This document shows positions 48,862 to 61,439 of a stretch of DNA of 64,000 bases, piece after piece. The stretch's first letter is position 1, and each line of letters opens with the position of its first letter. The notes beneath the pieces were generated by a model. It saw only the letters and a program-made list of their open reading frames with translations. It did no database searches and was not told the origin of the DNA. Made by a program: the position numbers and the translations under genes. The DNA comes from Cymbidium sinense (Eukaryota > Streptophyta > Magnoliopsida > Asparagales > Orchidaceae), in NCBI GenBank assembly GCA_021442155.1, contig CM038220.1, positions 76,557,817 through 76,621,816 on the forward strand, written 5' to 3'.

Positions 48862-50624
48862 TGATATATCTTTCTAAAATATATAAATAAATCATAAATC
48901 TCAAAAAAAAAAATCAATAAATCATGATTAAAACTAAATTAAACAAATTAAGTCAAATAAAATTTCAAATCTTACATGCTAAATTTTGAAACTAACTAAT
49001 GATTAAATGACTTCCAAATTTGATGCTTAGTCGAATCGACGGCGAATCAACTAACCTAAGATCACTCAGATCGAAGATCATTTGAATGGTCAAATCACTA
49101 AAAAACTATCTATGATCAAATGAATCAATACGGACCGTCCGATGGAGTGTTTTGAGATTTTGACTAGGATGACCAAAATGCTCTCTCAGAATACTATAAA
49201 TAAGATGTCATGAACGGAAGAATGAGCTAGAAGTGAACTTGGGAGAAAGCTGAGAGAGAGCTAGAAGTTCAAAGTTATCATCACCATTGTTGTCGCCATC
49301 GCCACCAACAACCATTATCCAACTGTCAGATATTTGTAACGATTCGAATTCTTATTATCAGGATTTATCACATACAACATTGTAATCTTGTTATCGAAAA
49401 GATTCAAACTTTGTACTCCAAAGTTGATATATAGTGAAACATCTTTATTCTGCAGTGATTTTTTACCCTCTTCCGGGGTTTTCCGTAAAATTCAGTTTCT
49501 TTTATTCTCTTTTCAACTATCACGTGCGGATTTCTAATGAAGCTAAGGCGTGAAGTTTTATTCTACCGCTATAAGTTTAGCGGTATTTATAATTGATTAA
49601 GTTTCTCACAATCAATTTGGTTATAATAGATGTATGGACTTGCTATACATTTGTTAAGGTTTGATGGAAAATAGAAAAGAAGGATTACATATGATATTTA
49701 TTGATTTGCTTGATAAAGTCTAAGATTTCTTTGAAATTCTAAAAAAGAATATTGGTTATATTAAGTTTAAGGATATGTATACAAGATACTTGTGTCCAAC
49801 ACAGGAGGATTGATTAAAATATTTTCCTATTTGGTTGGATTACATCAAGGATCAACATTAAGTATCTTTTTTACTTTAGTTATGGATGTTCTTGGCATTT
49901 ACAAGAAGATGTATTGGTGTATGTTTTCGATGACATTCTTCTTGTTGATAAGACTAGAAGTCCAACAAAATTGAATTATGGAGGTCAACTTTAGAGTCTA
50001 AAGGTTTTCGTTTAAGTAGATCTACGAATATGAGTGTAATTTTTTGTAGAAGTTTTAGTGATATGTTGTGACTTTATGATCAAGTCATTAAAAGAGTGGC
50101 TTGATATTTATTTTGTTCAAAATGATGGTGAAATAATTAATAATGTTATTAGTAAATTCAATTAATATGGTTGAATAAATAATTTAAGTGATAGAAAAGT
50201 TCCACTTAATAACTTAAGGAAAATTTTATAAGATGGTGGTAAGATACAATAATGACTTATAAGTAATAATAATAAGAATACAAAAGACTAAGTTTTATTA
50301 CAGAGATAATGCTTGATGATGTTTACCACTTAGAGATAGAATGCAAAATAGTATGTTAAAGAGTTAGTAGCTCATGGTAATAAGATTAAATAATAGATGG
50401 TTTACATAATTATAATACAATTAAGAGTAACTTTTAGATTTCTTTATGTTAAAAGAGGTAGATAAAAAAAACTTGGTTAAGATGTATAAAAATGATCTTA
50501 GTATACTTGAATTAAATGAAAATTTAAACACATAATGACATAATGGAGAGAAGGATTCATTTGACATTTAAGTGGGATTAAGGCTTCTTGTTGTTGTTGT
50601 TGTATAAGTTTTTGGCATTCAACA
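48862..50624 (+). repeat. 3' LTR of element B (LTR C), split by a LINE
   Basis: Starts TGATATATCTTTCTAAAAT and follows LTR B through the TATA box (49195-49204), GGGGTTTTCCGTAAAATTC (49475) and AGCTAAGGCGTGAAGTTTTA (about 49541-49560). After ATAAGTTT at 49571-49578 it is interrupted, and it resumes at ATAAGTTT (50604-50611) to end TTGGCATTCAACA. Without the LINE it is about 730 bp. Confidence 0.8.
49579..50603 (+). mobile_element. RTE-clade LINE, 5'-truncated, nested in LTR C
   Basis: Read on the plus strand with frame shifts: NQFGY (about 49607), LHMIFIDLLDKV (about 49686), IGYIKFKDMYT, TGGLIKIFSYLVGLHQGSTL (about 49803) and LVMDVLG, DDILLVDKTR (the FADD-type catalytic block, about 49930) and LESKGFRLSRS (about 49995). 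These are reverse-transcriptase blocks 3 to 7 in the order found in plant RTE elements. The 3' end has AGTGGGATTAAGGCTTC followed by (TTG)5T, the usual RTE tail. An 8 bp ATAAGTTT flanks it. It starts inside RT, as 5'-truncated copies do, and stops make it inactive. Confidence 0.85.
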
Positions 50625-50659
50625 ATTATTATTAGAACTATATTATAGAGATATACTAC

Positions 50660-51181
50660 ACATGTAAGACATTGCATATAAAAATTCATCTAAAATTATT
50701 ATATAAGAAGTATGTTGCTTTAGTTAAGTTATTGTATGACACTTTAGCTCAAATTATTTCAAAGCATTTAGTTGTCTAGATTATAAAATAGAGATAAATT
50801 AATTTATTAGCAAGAATATCTAACACATGTATGATAGATATGATAAAAGGTAATAATATTTTATATTAAAAAATCACAAACATAAAGTCAAAAAATCTAT
50901 TATATAATTAAAGTTACAAAGTTTCTCCCTTAAAATATTGATTACAAAGTTATGATTATCTCCTTTTAGTTTGTAAAATAAATATAACAAAATTTGTTAT
51001 GTTTATATTTGAAATTATTTTGTTATTTATCATTGTTAAATTCTGTTATGTTATTTCGTTTGAAAATTTTTTTTGTTTGTTAAATTATTTGAATCTATAA
51101 TAGAAAAATCATTATAAAAATTGAATATGTTTTTTATAACAAAAATTTAATGATAAATATTTTGTGATAAATTAGTTATAT

Positions 51182-51213
<32 letters not shown>

Positions 51214-51304
51214 TGTAATAATAATAATGTAAATAATAATAATAATAATAATAATGTATAATAATAATAATAATAATAAATAATAATAATAATAATTAAT
51301 AATA

Positions 51305-51341
<37 letters not shown>

Positions 51342-51600
51342 TAATAATGTAATAAATATAATTTTTTATTTATTATCGAATTAATTTACGATTGTTATCA
51401 TTTCAGTTTATATATCATGAAATATATATGTACGTTTGTTGTTTTTAGTTAATGAATGAAATCCAGCTAATATAACAGAATTTCTTATTTCTTGAACAAA
51501 CGAACTTTTTTGGATACCTTTGGTCATTACAAGAGGGTTGTTTGATAAAAACATCCACTAAGTGACAATGGTTAGATAATAATATTTTAAAACTAATAAT
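50660..51600. other. unassigned AT-rich sequence with (AAT)n
   Basis: No gene is recognised. Apart from the (AAT)n tract at 51186-51353 only simple AT-rich sequence is visible. Confidence 0.4.
51186..51353. repeat. (AAT)n microsatellite
   Basis: Imperfect AAT/ATAAT repeats over about 170 bp with occasional GT interruptions. A similar tract lies at 54283-54372. Confidence 0.95.
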
Positions 51601-52108
51601 CGACCCACAATTTTTGTATGAATATAATTTAGCTACACAGTTTTTGTATGAATATAATTTAGCTACACAGTAGTGGTGATTTATGAAGATTATTGATGAT
51701 CGTTAGCTTCAAGCTTTCTTCAAGTGTTTGAATTTCTCTTCTTTTATGTTAAAATGAAGCCATATTTACAAAATTATGGAGTCACTCTTTAATAAATTTA
51801 AACAAAATCCTAAAAAACTTTATTAGATGAACCTTGTTGACTTTTGATCATGATAATTATTTTAGTATTTAAGTGTCTTGACTTCAAAATTGCATCTTGA
51901 AACTTATTAATTTTTTTTATCAAGTTCTTTGATTTGATCATAAGCAATTAGGAGATTGTTTGATCCTTTGATAATATTTCAAAGCTAATTGCACTTCAAA
52001 TGCTTGATTTGAGCTAATTTGAATTTAGAATAAATTACTTTTGTTATCAATAGATTGTCTCATGCAGACTTGCAATTTGACTTTAACTTTCTTAAAATTG
52101 GAATATCA
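51600..52108 (-). repeat. decayed antisense LTR of the same family (LTR F)
   Basis: The plus strand matches LTR A in its parts: TTTGATTTGATCATAAGC, GCTTGATTTGAGCTAATTT, and an end at AAATTGGAATATCA, whose inverse is the TGATAT-type LTR start. The inverse of 51660-51690 (CATCAATAATC...ACCACTACTGT) corresponds to the CATCACCACTATTGC part of LTR B. The last 90 bp recur at 52190-52274 after an (AT)n tract. A tandem 29 bp duplication (TTTTTGTATGAATATAATTT) lies at its left edge. Confidence 0.6.
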
Positions 52109-52140
52109 ATGGTCATAAAATTAATTATAGAAAAATCCAA

Positions 52141-52142
52141 TA

Positions 52143-52188
<46 letters not shown>

Positions 52189-52293
52189 TTGGAATTTGAA
52201 TTTAGAATAAATCACTTTTTTATCAATAGGTTTTCTCATCAGACTTGCAATTTGACTTTTAACTTTCTTAAAATTGGAATATAAATGGTCAGA

Positions 52294-52387
<94 letters not shown>
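52141..52387. repeat. two (AT)n microsatellites around a duplicated LTR edge
   Basis: (AT)n at 52141-52186 and 52298-52387. Each follows a copy of the LTR F edge ending GGAATATCAATGGTCA or GGAATATAAATGGTCA. Confidence 0.9.
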
Positions 52388-52389
<2 letters not shown>

Positions 52390-52399
52390 TTTGTTCTTT

Positions 52400-53117
52400 T
52401 ATTTTCAGACATCAAAATTACATAGTATAAAAATGTATTAGATTAATAAAAAATTTTAATTCTAAAATATTATAAAACACAATTACTCTTTGGACATCAA
52501 CATGAACCCCCCGTCGGGACCATGAATCAAATAAATTTTTAATTATAATTTGAACCTATGTTAAAGTGTGTAAAAGTTGATGAAGAGATTGGCTTCAAAT
52601 TTAGCAAATTTGTTTAAAAATAATTGTAGAGACTGTATTGGGCTATAAGAGTGTAAAAATAATGTTTGAAATAACAAATAACGATTATGGGGCCCAAAAA
52701 TATTTAAATCAAACTGTTTGAGACGAAATTTAGGCCCAAACACATATGAGTGGCAAAGTTGGTAATAAAGCCATTTCATGCTTGCTTCATGTGGTGTCGT
52801 TGGGCCACCCCCTATGATTGTCTAAAAATGTGGCCCCAATAAATATATATAAAAAAAAGTACACCCATTATGTAGAAAAAATTTAATCATCTGTCTTCTT
52901 TTCTTTATTAGTTTTAAATTATTTTATTTAGAAATGTTCTCCATTATCATGTATAGGTGGTGTATAATTCTCTCTATTCATAGGTTTAGTCTTTTATTTA
53001 TATAGAAGGCGTTAGTAATAAATAAATAGTGCTATCCCTCTTTTCATCTTTAAGATATTTTATGATGATTTATCCCATGTAGAATTGTATTTGATTTGTT
53101 GAATAGTTTTCGATTAT
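52400..53117. other. unassigned sequence
   Basis: No coding domain. A 72-codon minus frame (52561-52779) has no recognisable motif. Confidence 0.35.
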
Positions 53118-53345
53118 GATAAAACATCTAAGTTTCGTTAGAAGATATGATCTTACCCATCCAAGAGCATGATAGTGATATTTTGGAAGTAGTCCAAACA
53201 TCTTATGCTTTGAATACTTATAATTTCAAGTGAGTATAATATTAATAATATTTTTGGATGTAAGATTAATGTATATCTTCAAAGGCATATACCATAAAAC
53301 TTTTCTAAATTTTGTCTTTTAAAATTATTGTATGTATTTGTACTA
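53118..53345 (+). repeat. ~230 bp repeat, unoccupied copy
   Basis: Runs from AAACATCTAAGTTTCGTTAG to TAAAATTATTGTATGT and matches 57108-57341. Here it continues as ATTTGTACTATTC. At the second copy, LTR E begins right after TTATTGTATG. This copy marks the junction of that LTR. Confidence 0.85.
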
Positions 53346-54604
<1,259 letters not shown>

Positions 54605-54607
54605 TTA

Positions 54608-54805
54608 GGGGCTGTTTGTAATAATTTTGCTATTTGTTTACAAAAAATATTATATTTAAAAATATTTAATTTAGTTTCTAGATATTTTGAATATTTTTAA
54701 AATAAAAGTATCATCAAATATATTTTACTTTTTAAATAATATATAAAAAAATAAAATATAAAATAAAAAAATAAAAAAAAAAATAAAATTGATCCAAACG
54801 GCCTC
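54608..54805. mobile_element. Tourist-like MITE (PIF/Harbinger type), 198 bp
   Basis: Terminal inverted repeats GGGGCTGTTTG (left) and, on the minus strand, GAGGCCGTTTG (right) are flanked by TTA on both sides (54605-54607 and 54806-54808). The short AT-rich interior has no coding capacity. A 3 bp TTA duplication with GGGSCTGTTTG-like ends is characteristic of Tourist elements. Confidence 0.8.
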
Positions 54806-54808
54806 TTA

Positions 54809-55276
54809 GTCTAAGTTTAATAGTCAACCCGATCAAGTTTTTCAACTTCAAATTATTTTAATCTCATTCCAACTTTCAAATTGAATGACAATTAATGGGG
54901 GAAGTTTGATTTCATCCAAACGTAATGTCAAAATGTTGAATTATTGTTTTAATTATGAGTATAAAAAACTTTTAGCCATAGAAAATATGGCCTGCTCTGA
55001 ATTCTAACAGTGTTCTCTTGTCACAATATTAAATTGAGAGACCTGAAATAGAAACGAACATGCATGTAAAATAATACTAATTTTTTATTTTGAGCTGAAG
55101 ATGATCGAACAGAGGATTATTCATATTCAGCTAATTTATAAACCAAGTTTAAAATATTTATTTTGTGTTTATTTCGTTTGTAATGATGAGCAAAACTACT
55201 TAATGATCGAACACAACAACGCGAGCTTTTGAGAGCAAGTTGGCATGATGAATGAGAAACAAAATTAGTGGATCAC

Positions 55277-55321
<45 letters not shown>

Positions 55322-55399
55322 TTCATGGGTATGTGAAAGCATATTGTGAGTCTATTATATAGTAGGAGACTATGTTTTACATATAAACAACATCTTAAT
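54809..55399. other. unassigned sequence with (GA)n
   Basis: (GA)n at 55281-55319. No gene or mobile-element domain is visible before the LTR that starts at 55400. Confidence 0.5.
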
Positions 55400-56125
55400 T
55401 GATATGACACTTAAAATATACTATAAAGAATCTTGATCTAAAAGCAAGCTGTTAAAGCTGGTGAAATCAAGAACTTAAAATATCATTGTAAACTTTGGTA
55501 TATCAGTTAAACTCCTAAAAAGCTCTCAACCATGGAGTGTTTATAGTCAAATCGAGTGTCTCGACGAGCTGGATCTAACAAGCCCAAGAACTCAAAATTC
55601 TGACTTCATTTGAGCATTCAAATATTTAAAATACATCAAATGATCAAAGGGATCATTTTGAGCCGTCAGATGAAGTGTAGTGGTACGGGTTTGCATATAT
55701 TTCAGAGCACTCCTCCTCTCTTTCCTCATTCCTCATATGAGAGGCAAGAGAGAGAGAGAGCTCTAAAGCTTGAAGATTCTCCAAACCGCACCACTCGTTG
55801 CGTCAACCACGCAGCGTGGCCGAGCCGGCCATATGATTCGTCCGCCATTCCGTGTCTCATTGGTCTATCATGGCATCGTCTCGATATCACTTGTTCATCA
55901 TCGTACCCTTATACAACCCACGTGACATTATATGTTTGTTTTTGGGATTCCATTGTCTCATATATAATTATGTAATCCCATTATCGGAAAACTTGTACTC
56001 AAAATACATATATAGTGGAAGCTTTTTCGTGATTTTCCCTTTTCCGCGTAAAAGTAGGTTTTTTGTTTACTCTTTAAATACCTTTGGATTTCCAAAAAAG
56101 TAAAAAACTTGGTTTTCTAACATAG
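55400..56125 (+). repeat. LTR D
   Basis: Starts TGATATGACACTTAAAATA and runs parallel to LTR E: TATCAGTTAAACTCCTAAAA (about 55501), GTTTATAGTCAAATCGAG (about 55538), AAAGGGATCATTTTGAGCC (about 55647), CTCATTCCTCATATGAGAGG (about 55725), then a shortened end at about 56030-56125. It shares the promoter layout and the pre-end region with the B/C family but is a different subfamily. Its 121-codon frame (55610-55975) is not a gene. Confidence 0.75.
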
Positions 56126-57107
56126 CGGTTTAGTCTGTGAAATTCTCATTATTTCATCTTGTTGACCAAGTTTTCCAACAAGATCAAAACCACCATCGAG
56201 GTGGAGCATTTCAAGCTTTTAAGGAGGAAGAATGAAGATTCATCAAACTTGTTCCGATTTTGTCAGCGGGGGCAACTCTTAATCTCAGATCGTCATGTTA
56301 AGCATCTAATGATTACCATCCCAACAAGTCAAAGTTGGAGGATATTTCAACATTTGAGAAGAGATATAGCTTTGCAAATTATGACTTTCCAATCACACTC
56401 ATGGAAAAACAAGACCAAGGTTAAAGCAACTTTGGCTACAACCACAAGTGGATATTTTGATTGACCACTTCCAGTTAACGTCATCGAAAGACTCACAAAC
56501 AACCTAGGATAAAAAGGTCCTTGGTGGACTTTCCGCGCCTCTTCTAGGTTAGCGTAAAAGAAACTAAACAACCTCGGATAGGTCAAAATCGGCGATTCAA
56601 TTCGACCTCTTACGTTAACGTCATCGGGTAACACCACGACAAAGAACTCGGATAGGTCAAAATCCTCGGATTCAAGACCTCTTCCATACAAGTTAATGTC
56701 ATCGGGTAACACTTTGACAAATAACCTCGGATAGGTTAAAAATCCTTAGTGGATTCAATTCGACCTCTTCCATACAGGTTAATGTCATCGGGTAAAACTC
56801 TAACAAACAACCTCAGATAGGTCAAAAATCCTTAGCGGATTCAATTACCTCTTCCATACGTTAACCTCATGGGTAACACCACGACAACCTCGGATAGGTC
56901 AAAATCCTCGGATTCAATTCAACCTCTTCCATAGGTTGCATCCAGTCACTGAACAATCTCGAATAGGTCAAAATTCTCATGTCCGCACTATCGTCATAAG
57001 CCGATCATCATGCAATCTTAGCGATCACCACCATGTGCGGTCATCCCATCGACTACAGGCACTAGTACCATATACCATATTCATTTGCCGTGCTAACGAT
57101 GTAACCT
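56126..57107 (+). mobile_element. array-type internal region between LTRs D and E
   Basis: After LTR D comes a leader that matches element B's leader: TTCTCATTATTTCATCTTG, ACCAAGTTTTCCAACAAGAT, GTGGAGCATTTC, GGGGGCAACTCTTAATCTCA. Then seven units of the ~75-90 bp array follow (cores near 56476, 56548, 56610, 56690, 56776, 56860 and 56935, of the type GTTAATGTCATCGGGTAACA plus AACCTCGGATAGGTC). The ~45 and ~125 bp arrays are absent. A 101-codon frame (56159-56464) spans the leader and has no recognised domain. Confidence 0.75.
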
Positions 57108-57342
57108 CGGATAAAACATCTAAGTTTGCGTTAGAAGATATGATCTTCCACCCATCCCAAGAGCAACATGATAGCATTGATATTTTGGAAGTAGATCACA
57201 AACATCTTATGCTTTCGAATGCTTACAATTTCAAGTGAGAGTATAATATTAATGATATTTTTGGATGTGAAGATTAATGTATATCTTCAAAGGCATATAC
57301 CATACATCTTTTCTAAATTTTGTCTTTTAAAATTATTGTATG
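57108..57342 (+). repeat. ~230 bp repeat, copy next to LTR E
   Basis: Second copy of 53118-53345, ending TTATTGTATG directly before the LTR start. Confidence 0.85.
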
Positions 57343-58142
57343 TGATATGACACTTAAAATACTATTAGTCGAAGCACGAATCTTGATGTTGAAAGCAAGC
57401 TGATCCGAAGTTGGCGGTAGATCAAGCTCTTAAAATATCCTTGGAAACTTTGGGATATCAGTTAAACCCCTAAATAGCTCTCAAATATGAAGTGTTTATA
57501 GTCAAATCGAGCATCACGCCTTCCAACAAAGAACATTTGATTTCATTTGAGCATTCAAATGCAAAATACATCATATGATCAAGGGATCATTTTGAGTCCA
57601 GATAAAGTGGGTTGAGGGTTTTGCATGTATTTATAGAGCCACTCCTTCAATATATAAATAGCCCCTCATTCCTCATATGAGGGGAGGCCAGTGAAGGAAA
57701 GGGAGGCAAGCAAGAGAGAGAGCTCTGAGATCACTCGTCGTGCGCCCTGGTGCGCGATCCTCGTAGTCGTCGACCATTCTGCTAGTCATCATCCGAACTA
57801 TCGTCGATCATCTGTCAACATCATGTCAACATCGCTTCCGTCAACATCGTCCTTTGTCATCAACATCGCATTGTCGCATCGTCATCGAAATTATTCATAT
57901 GTCAATATTATTACAAGCATTTGTTGTCCATTTCATATACAGTAATCCTAGTATCGGAAGATCTTGTACTCAAATAGATACATAGTGGAAGCTTTTCTTT
58001 TTGGGCCAGGTGGTTTTCCCTCTTTTGAGGTTTTCCCGTATAAATTATGGAGTTTTATTGTTAAATCTTTAAATACATGTGTGTCTTTGGACTCCCCAAG
58101 AAGCTAAGGTGTAAACTTTTACTCTATGATTGGTAGCACGCG
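57343..58142 (+). repeat. LTR E, 5' LTR of the Tat element
   Basis: About 800 bp. Starts TGATATGACACTTAAAATAC. TATA box TATATAAATAGCCCC begins at 57651. Near the end come GAGGTTTTCCCGTATAAATT (about 58036) and AGCTAAGGTGTAAACTTTTA (about 58102), and it ends near GGTAGCACGCG. The next bases, CTTTGGCTATTGGGAAGA, could be a decayed primer-binding site; this is uncertain. Confidence 0.75.
57651..57660 (+). promoter_or_regulatory. TATA box of LTR E
   Basis: TATATAAATA, with a second TATA-like TATTTATAGAG 20 bp upstream at 57629. The TATAAATA-type element sits at the same relative place as in LTRs A, B and C. Confidence 0.7.
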
Positions 58143-58197
58143 CTTTGGCTATTGGGAAGAGACCCCTTCAATCACAATTCTTATGAACACCCTTGTT

Positions 58198-59100
58198 ATG
58201 GCTAATAGGCGCAACAACACTGAGCCTCGAACTCGTCACTCTCGAAACCAATCCTTGAACCAAGGATGCCAACACTTCCTTCCCACGATGGGTGTGACCT
58301 ATGTGGCATGAAATCTCTTTAGAAGATGGTGTCGGAATAGAAGAGTCTCAAAATGAGATGATCCGACTTTTATGAGGAACACATGACCCTACACACATCT
58401 CCCCAAGATCGATCGTTGGTGGGAGGTCAAAATGCTAATTTCATTGAGTTCCTCTGTAGAGAGTGATCTTGATCTCCTTGACGCTAGTTCTACTCATCCA
58501 TCACGGACTCAATTAATCCACCATTGGTAGCTTGACACATCCTGGGCCCTCTCGTCATGTTATACATGATGCTTAATGCAAGACAATTTCACCTCCAAGA
58601 TAGAAATCATCTTCCTCAGCGGTTATGAGGAATCACCTCCTTTAATGAAGTTATTCTTCAATATCTTATTCGTGGGTTTCAAGCTTAGAACATTGATTCA
58701 TGATGTGACATGAACACATCGACTATCATGCATATCCAATGAGCTTGCTTTGTCGGGTCTTTCCGTTACCCTCAAGGGACAAGCACTTGGTTCTACTCCC
58801 TTCCAAGGGAATCCATACCTTTAAAGAACTTTTGTTTTCAAGCAAACTAGAGGATCATTAAAGATTCTCCCATCTCTCGGCATTCATCAAAATGAGGGTG
58901 AATCACTTAAGAAATACTTCCGAGATTTTCCTTAGAAGCTGCCAAATACACTGAGTAGACCAGAACTATTAAGGAGTTTTCCTTGGAGGACTCCTCAGGA
59001 GCCTTCATGCTTGTCACGAGTCGCTCATACCAGTTCATCGTGTGGAAGTAAAATTGCATCATGGCAAACAATCTACGGGAAAATGTAAAGAACCTAGGGA
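58198..59100 (+). pseudogene. Tat gag relic
   Basis: A likely start at ATG 58198 reads MANRRNNTEPRTRHS. Later, the gag core appears in shifting frames: a CRVFPL/TLKGQALG block at about 58750-58790, KNFCFQ, and NEGESLKKYFRDF near 58890-58930, which corresponds to the usual QxxGESLRxYxxRF segment. Gag forms the virus-like particle shell. Stops interrupt it several times. No zinc knuckle could be found. Confidence 0.7.
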
Positions 59101-59539
59101 ATGCGGACCATTCCTATCAAAAGCAACAAGGAAGTGATCTCCCTCCCGACCCCATATCAGACGTGAACCACGAAAAAGGAATACGTCGAACACACATCGT
59201 GTTAACCTCCCTTAGCTATTCGAGATGAAAACATCAAGTGGCATCCAAAAAATTAGAGTAATATTGTCACTTCCATCAGTCATGGACATACTCAGGCATG
59301 CAAATAACTCAAAGAAGAAATTGAGAGGCTCATTGAGGATATCTATGTTGATTTGTGAATAATCAATCGACTCAAACAAACATACCTCCAACTAGGGGCA
59401 AGACAAATCACGAAATAATAAAACAATCATCAAGCTTGGAGAAATTGAAACAATTGCGGGAGGACCAATACTATCTAATCAAGTTCTGATTATCATCTCA
59501 AGAGCCGAGTTAAAGAAGTCTCTGATCATTCCATCACTT

Positions 59540-60075
59540 TTAACTATTTCGGACTTAGAAGGAGTACATGTTCCTCATCAAGATCCACTTGTCATCGGTA
59601 GGGATCGGTGACCCATGCTATAATGTTAAGAGAATTTTGATTGACAATGGGAGTTCATTGATGTCTTATTTTACTCCACATTTCTTAACATGGGCCTAGT
59701 TAGGGAAAAGCTCCAACCCGCTGCAGGACCATTGTACGGGTTTGATAATCGCCCTGTGCGAGTAGAGGGGACAATCACCCTTCCTGTTGTCCTTGGTGAA
59801 TTTCCTCAACAAGTGGCTCATTTAATCCAATTCATGGTGGTCATGTTAGATTCAGCATATAACGCTATCTTTGGAAGGCCCCTTCAATCAATTTTCAGTG
59901 CGGTCACTTTAGTATCTCATCTTAAGATGAAATTTCCAACCCCCGTTGGAGTTGGAATGGTCTGTGGAAATCAACAGATAGCACATTCATGTTATCTCAG
60001 ACAAGCTCAACTACACCCTTCTTTGACCTTCAGCATCGAAGATTTTAATTTTCGAGATGAAGAAGTACCCTAGAA
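59540..60075 (+). pseudogene. Tat aspartic protease relic
   Basis: LEGVHVPHQDPLVI (about 59550), then VKRILIDNGSS with the catalytic Asp at 59643-59645 (DNG in place of the more common DTG). After a frame shift, an open frame of 127 codons (59690-60073) follows, with LYGFDNRPVRVEG, SAYNAIFGRP (the GRP flap region), HLKMKFPTPVGVGMVCGNQQ and CYLRQAQL. This matches the Tat order. The protease cuts the Gag-Pol polyprotein in intact elements. Confidence 0.85.
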
Positions 60076-60199
60076 AGCTTCGCCTGTAGAAGACTTGCTT
60101 TTTGTTGCATTATCAGATGACCAACCATTATGAACAGTGCAAGTTAGATCTCTGCTCTCAGACGAACAAAGAGAAAAATATATAGACTTCTTGCACAAA

Positions 60200-60850
60200 A
60201 ATCAAGACATCTTGCGGAGTCGACATGGACATATGAGTCGATCCATCGATCATCCGTGAAGTTTTGCACGATCGTCCAAGCTATTGAGAAGTTAACAAGC
60301 TTCTAGAAGCGGGATTCATATGAGGTACATTACCCTATATGGCTAGAATGTTGTCATGGTTAAAAAAACAAATGGAACATGGAGAATGTGTATTGATTAC
60401 ATCTTAACAAGGCGCAGAAAGATAGTTTTCTCTTCCTCAAATTGTTGGTTGGTTGATGCTACATGGACATCAAATGCTCAATTTTTTGGATACTTACTCA
60501 GTTTACAACCAAATAAAATGAACCCAATGGATGAAGAAGCTACTGATTTCAAACATATAAAGGTTTATCTTACCAAGTTATGCCATTTGGATTAAAAAAA
60601 TCTTTACTATCAATGCTTATGAATAAGGTCTTTAAAGACCTACTAATGGAGGTATATGTGGATGACATGTTAGTGAAAAGCTTAGAATAATCACAACATA
60701 TTTCTAACTTAGAAATATGCTTTAACCTTCTTTGATGTTATAACATGCGACTCAACCCGACCAAATGTGCTTTTGGGGTTACATCGGGAAAATTTCTTGG
60801 ATTTATGGTAACCCGCCATGGGATAGAGGCCAATTAAAGCTCTCAAAAAT
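60200..60850 (+). pseudogene. Tat reverse transcriptase relic
   Basis: VVMVKKTNGTWRMCIDY (about 60351-60403), a NAQF/YSVYNQIKMNP block (about 60475-60525), FKTYKGLSYQVMPFGLKK (about 60549-60600), then EVYVDDMLVKS with the catalytic YVDDM at 60655-60669, and [20 protein letters not shown] (about 60769-60828). The blocks sit in the right order and spacing but in changing frames. Confidence 0.85.
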
Positions 60851-61079
60851 ATGACTCCTCAGAAGAATATTAAGGAAGTTCAACATTTGAATGGATGAAT
60901 TCTGCGTTATCCTTCAGCCCATTAGGGATATATACTTGCCATTCTTTAAAATATTAAAGGGAGCTAAAAATAATAATTTTCAATGGATGAATGTCACTGC
61001 TTTTGAGCGACTAAGGGGTATTTAGCATCTCCACCCCAACTATCCAAGCCTATTCAAGGAGAGATGTTATACTTATATC

Positions 61080-61410
61080 TATCTCTTCCCACGATAAGCT
61101 CAATTTTAGTGCGAGAAGAAAGTGGGATACAATGACCAATTTATTATGTCAGCAAAATTCTCTCTGATATAGAAAGTTGTTATCCACTTGTCGATAAGGT
61201 GGCTCTAGCTTTATTTTTCTCAGCATAAAAATTGCATCCATACTTTTAAGCTCACACTATCGGCGTTTACACTCATTTACCATTAAGAGCCATCCTACAG
61301 AAACCAGAAGCATCTGGGAGGTTAATCAAGTGGTCTGTGGAATTGGGAGAGTTTGATATAAATTTTCTACCTCGCCCTGCTATAAAGTCTCAAGTACTTT
61401 TTATAATGGA
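61080..61410 (+). pseudogene. Tat RNase H (first) relic
   Basis: Plus-strand frame with YYVSKILSDIESCYPLVDKV (about 61143-61202), ALALFFSA, KLHPYF, HTIGVYTHLPLRAIL and GRLIKWSVELGEFDINFLPR (about 61318-61377). The N-terminal catalytic part is degraded. Confidence 0.8.
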
Positions 61411-61439
61411 ATCAACTCTAGAGGAGCTATCTACATGCC

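Noticed and set aside
58143..58160. Primer-binding site of the Tat element (CTTTGGCTATTGGGAAGA)
   Set aside because: It only loosely resembles a tRNA-complementary site. Without a tRNA comparison I cannot call it a feature.
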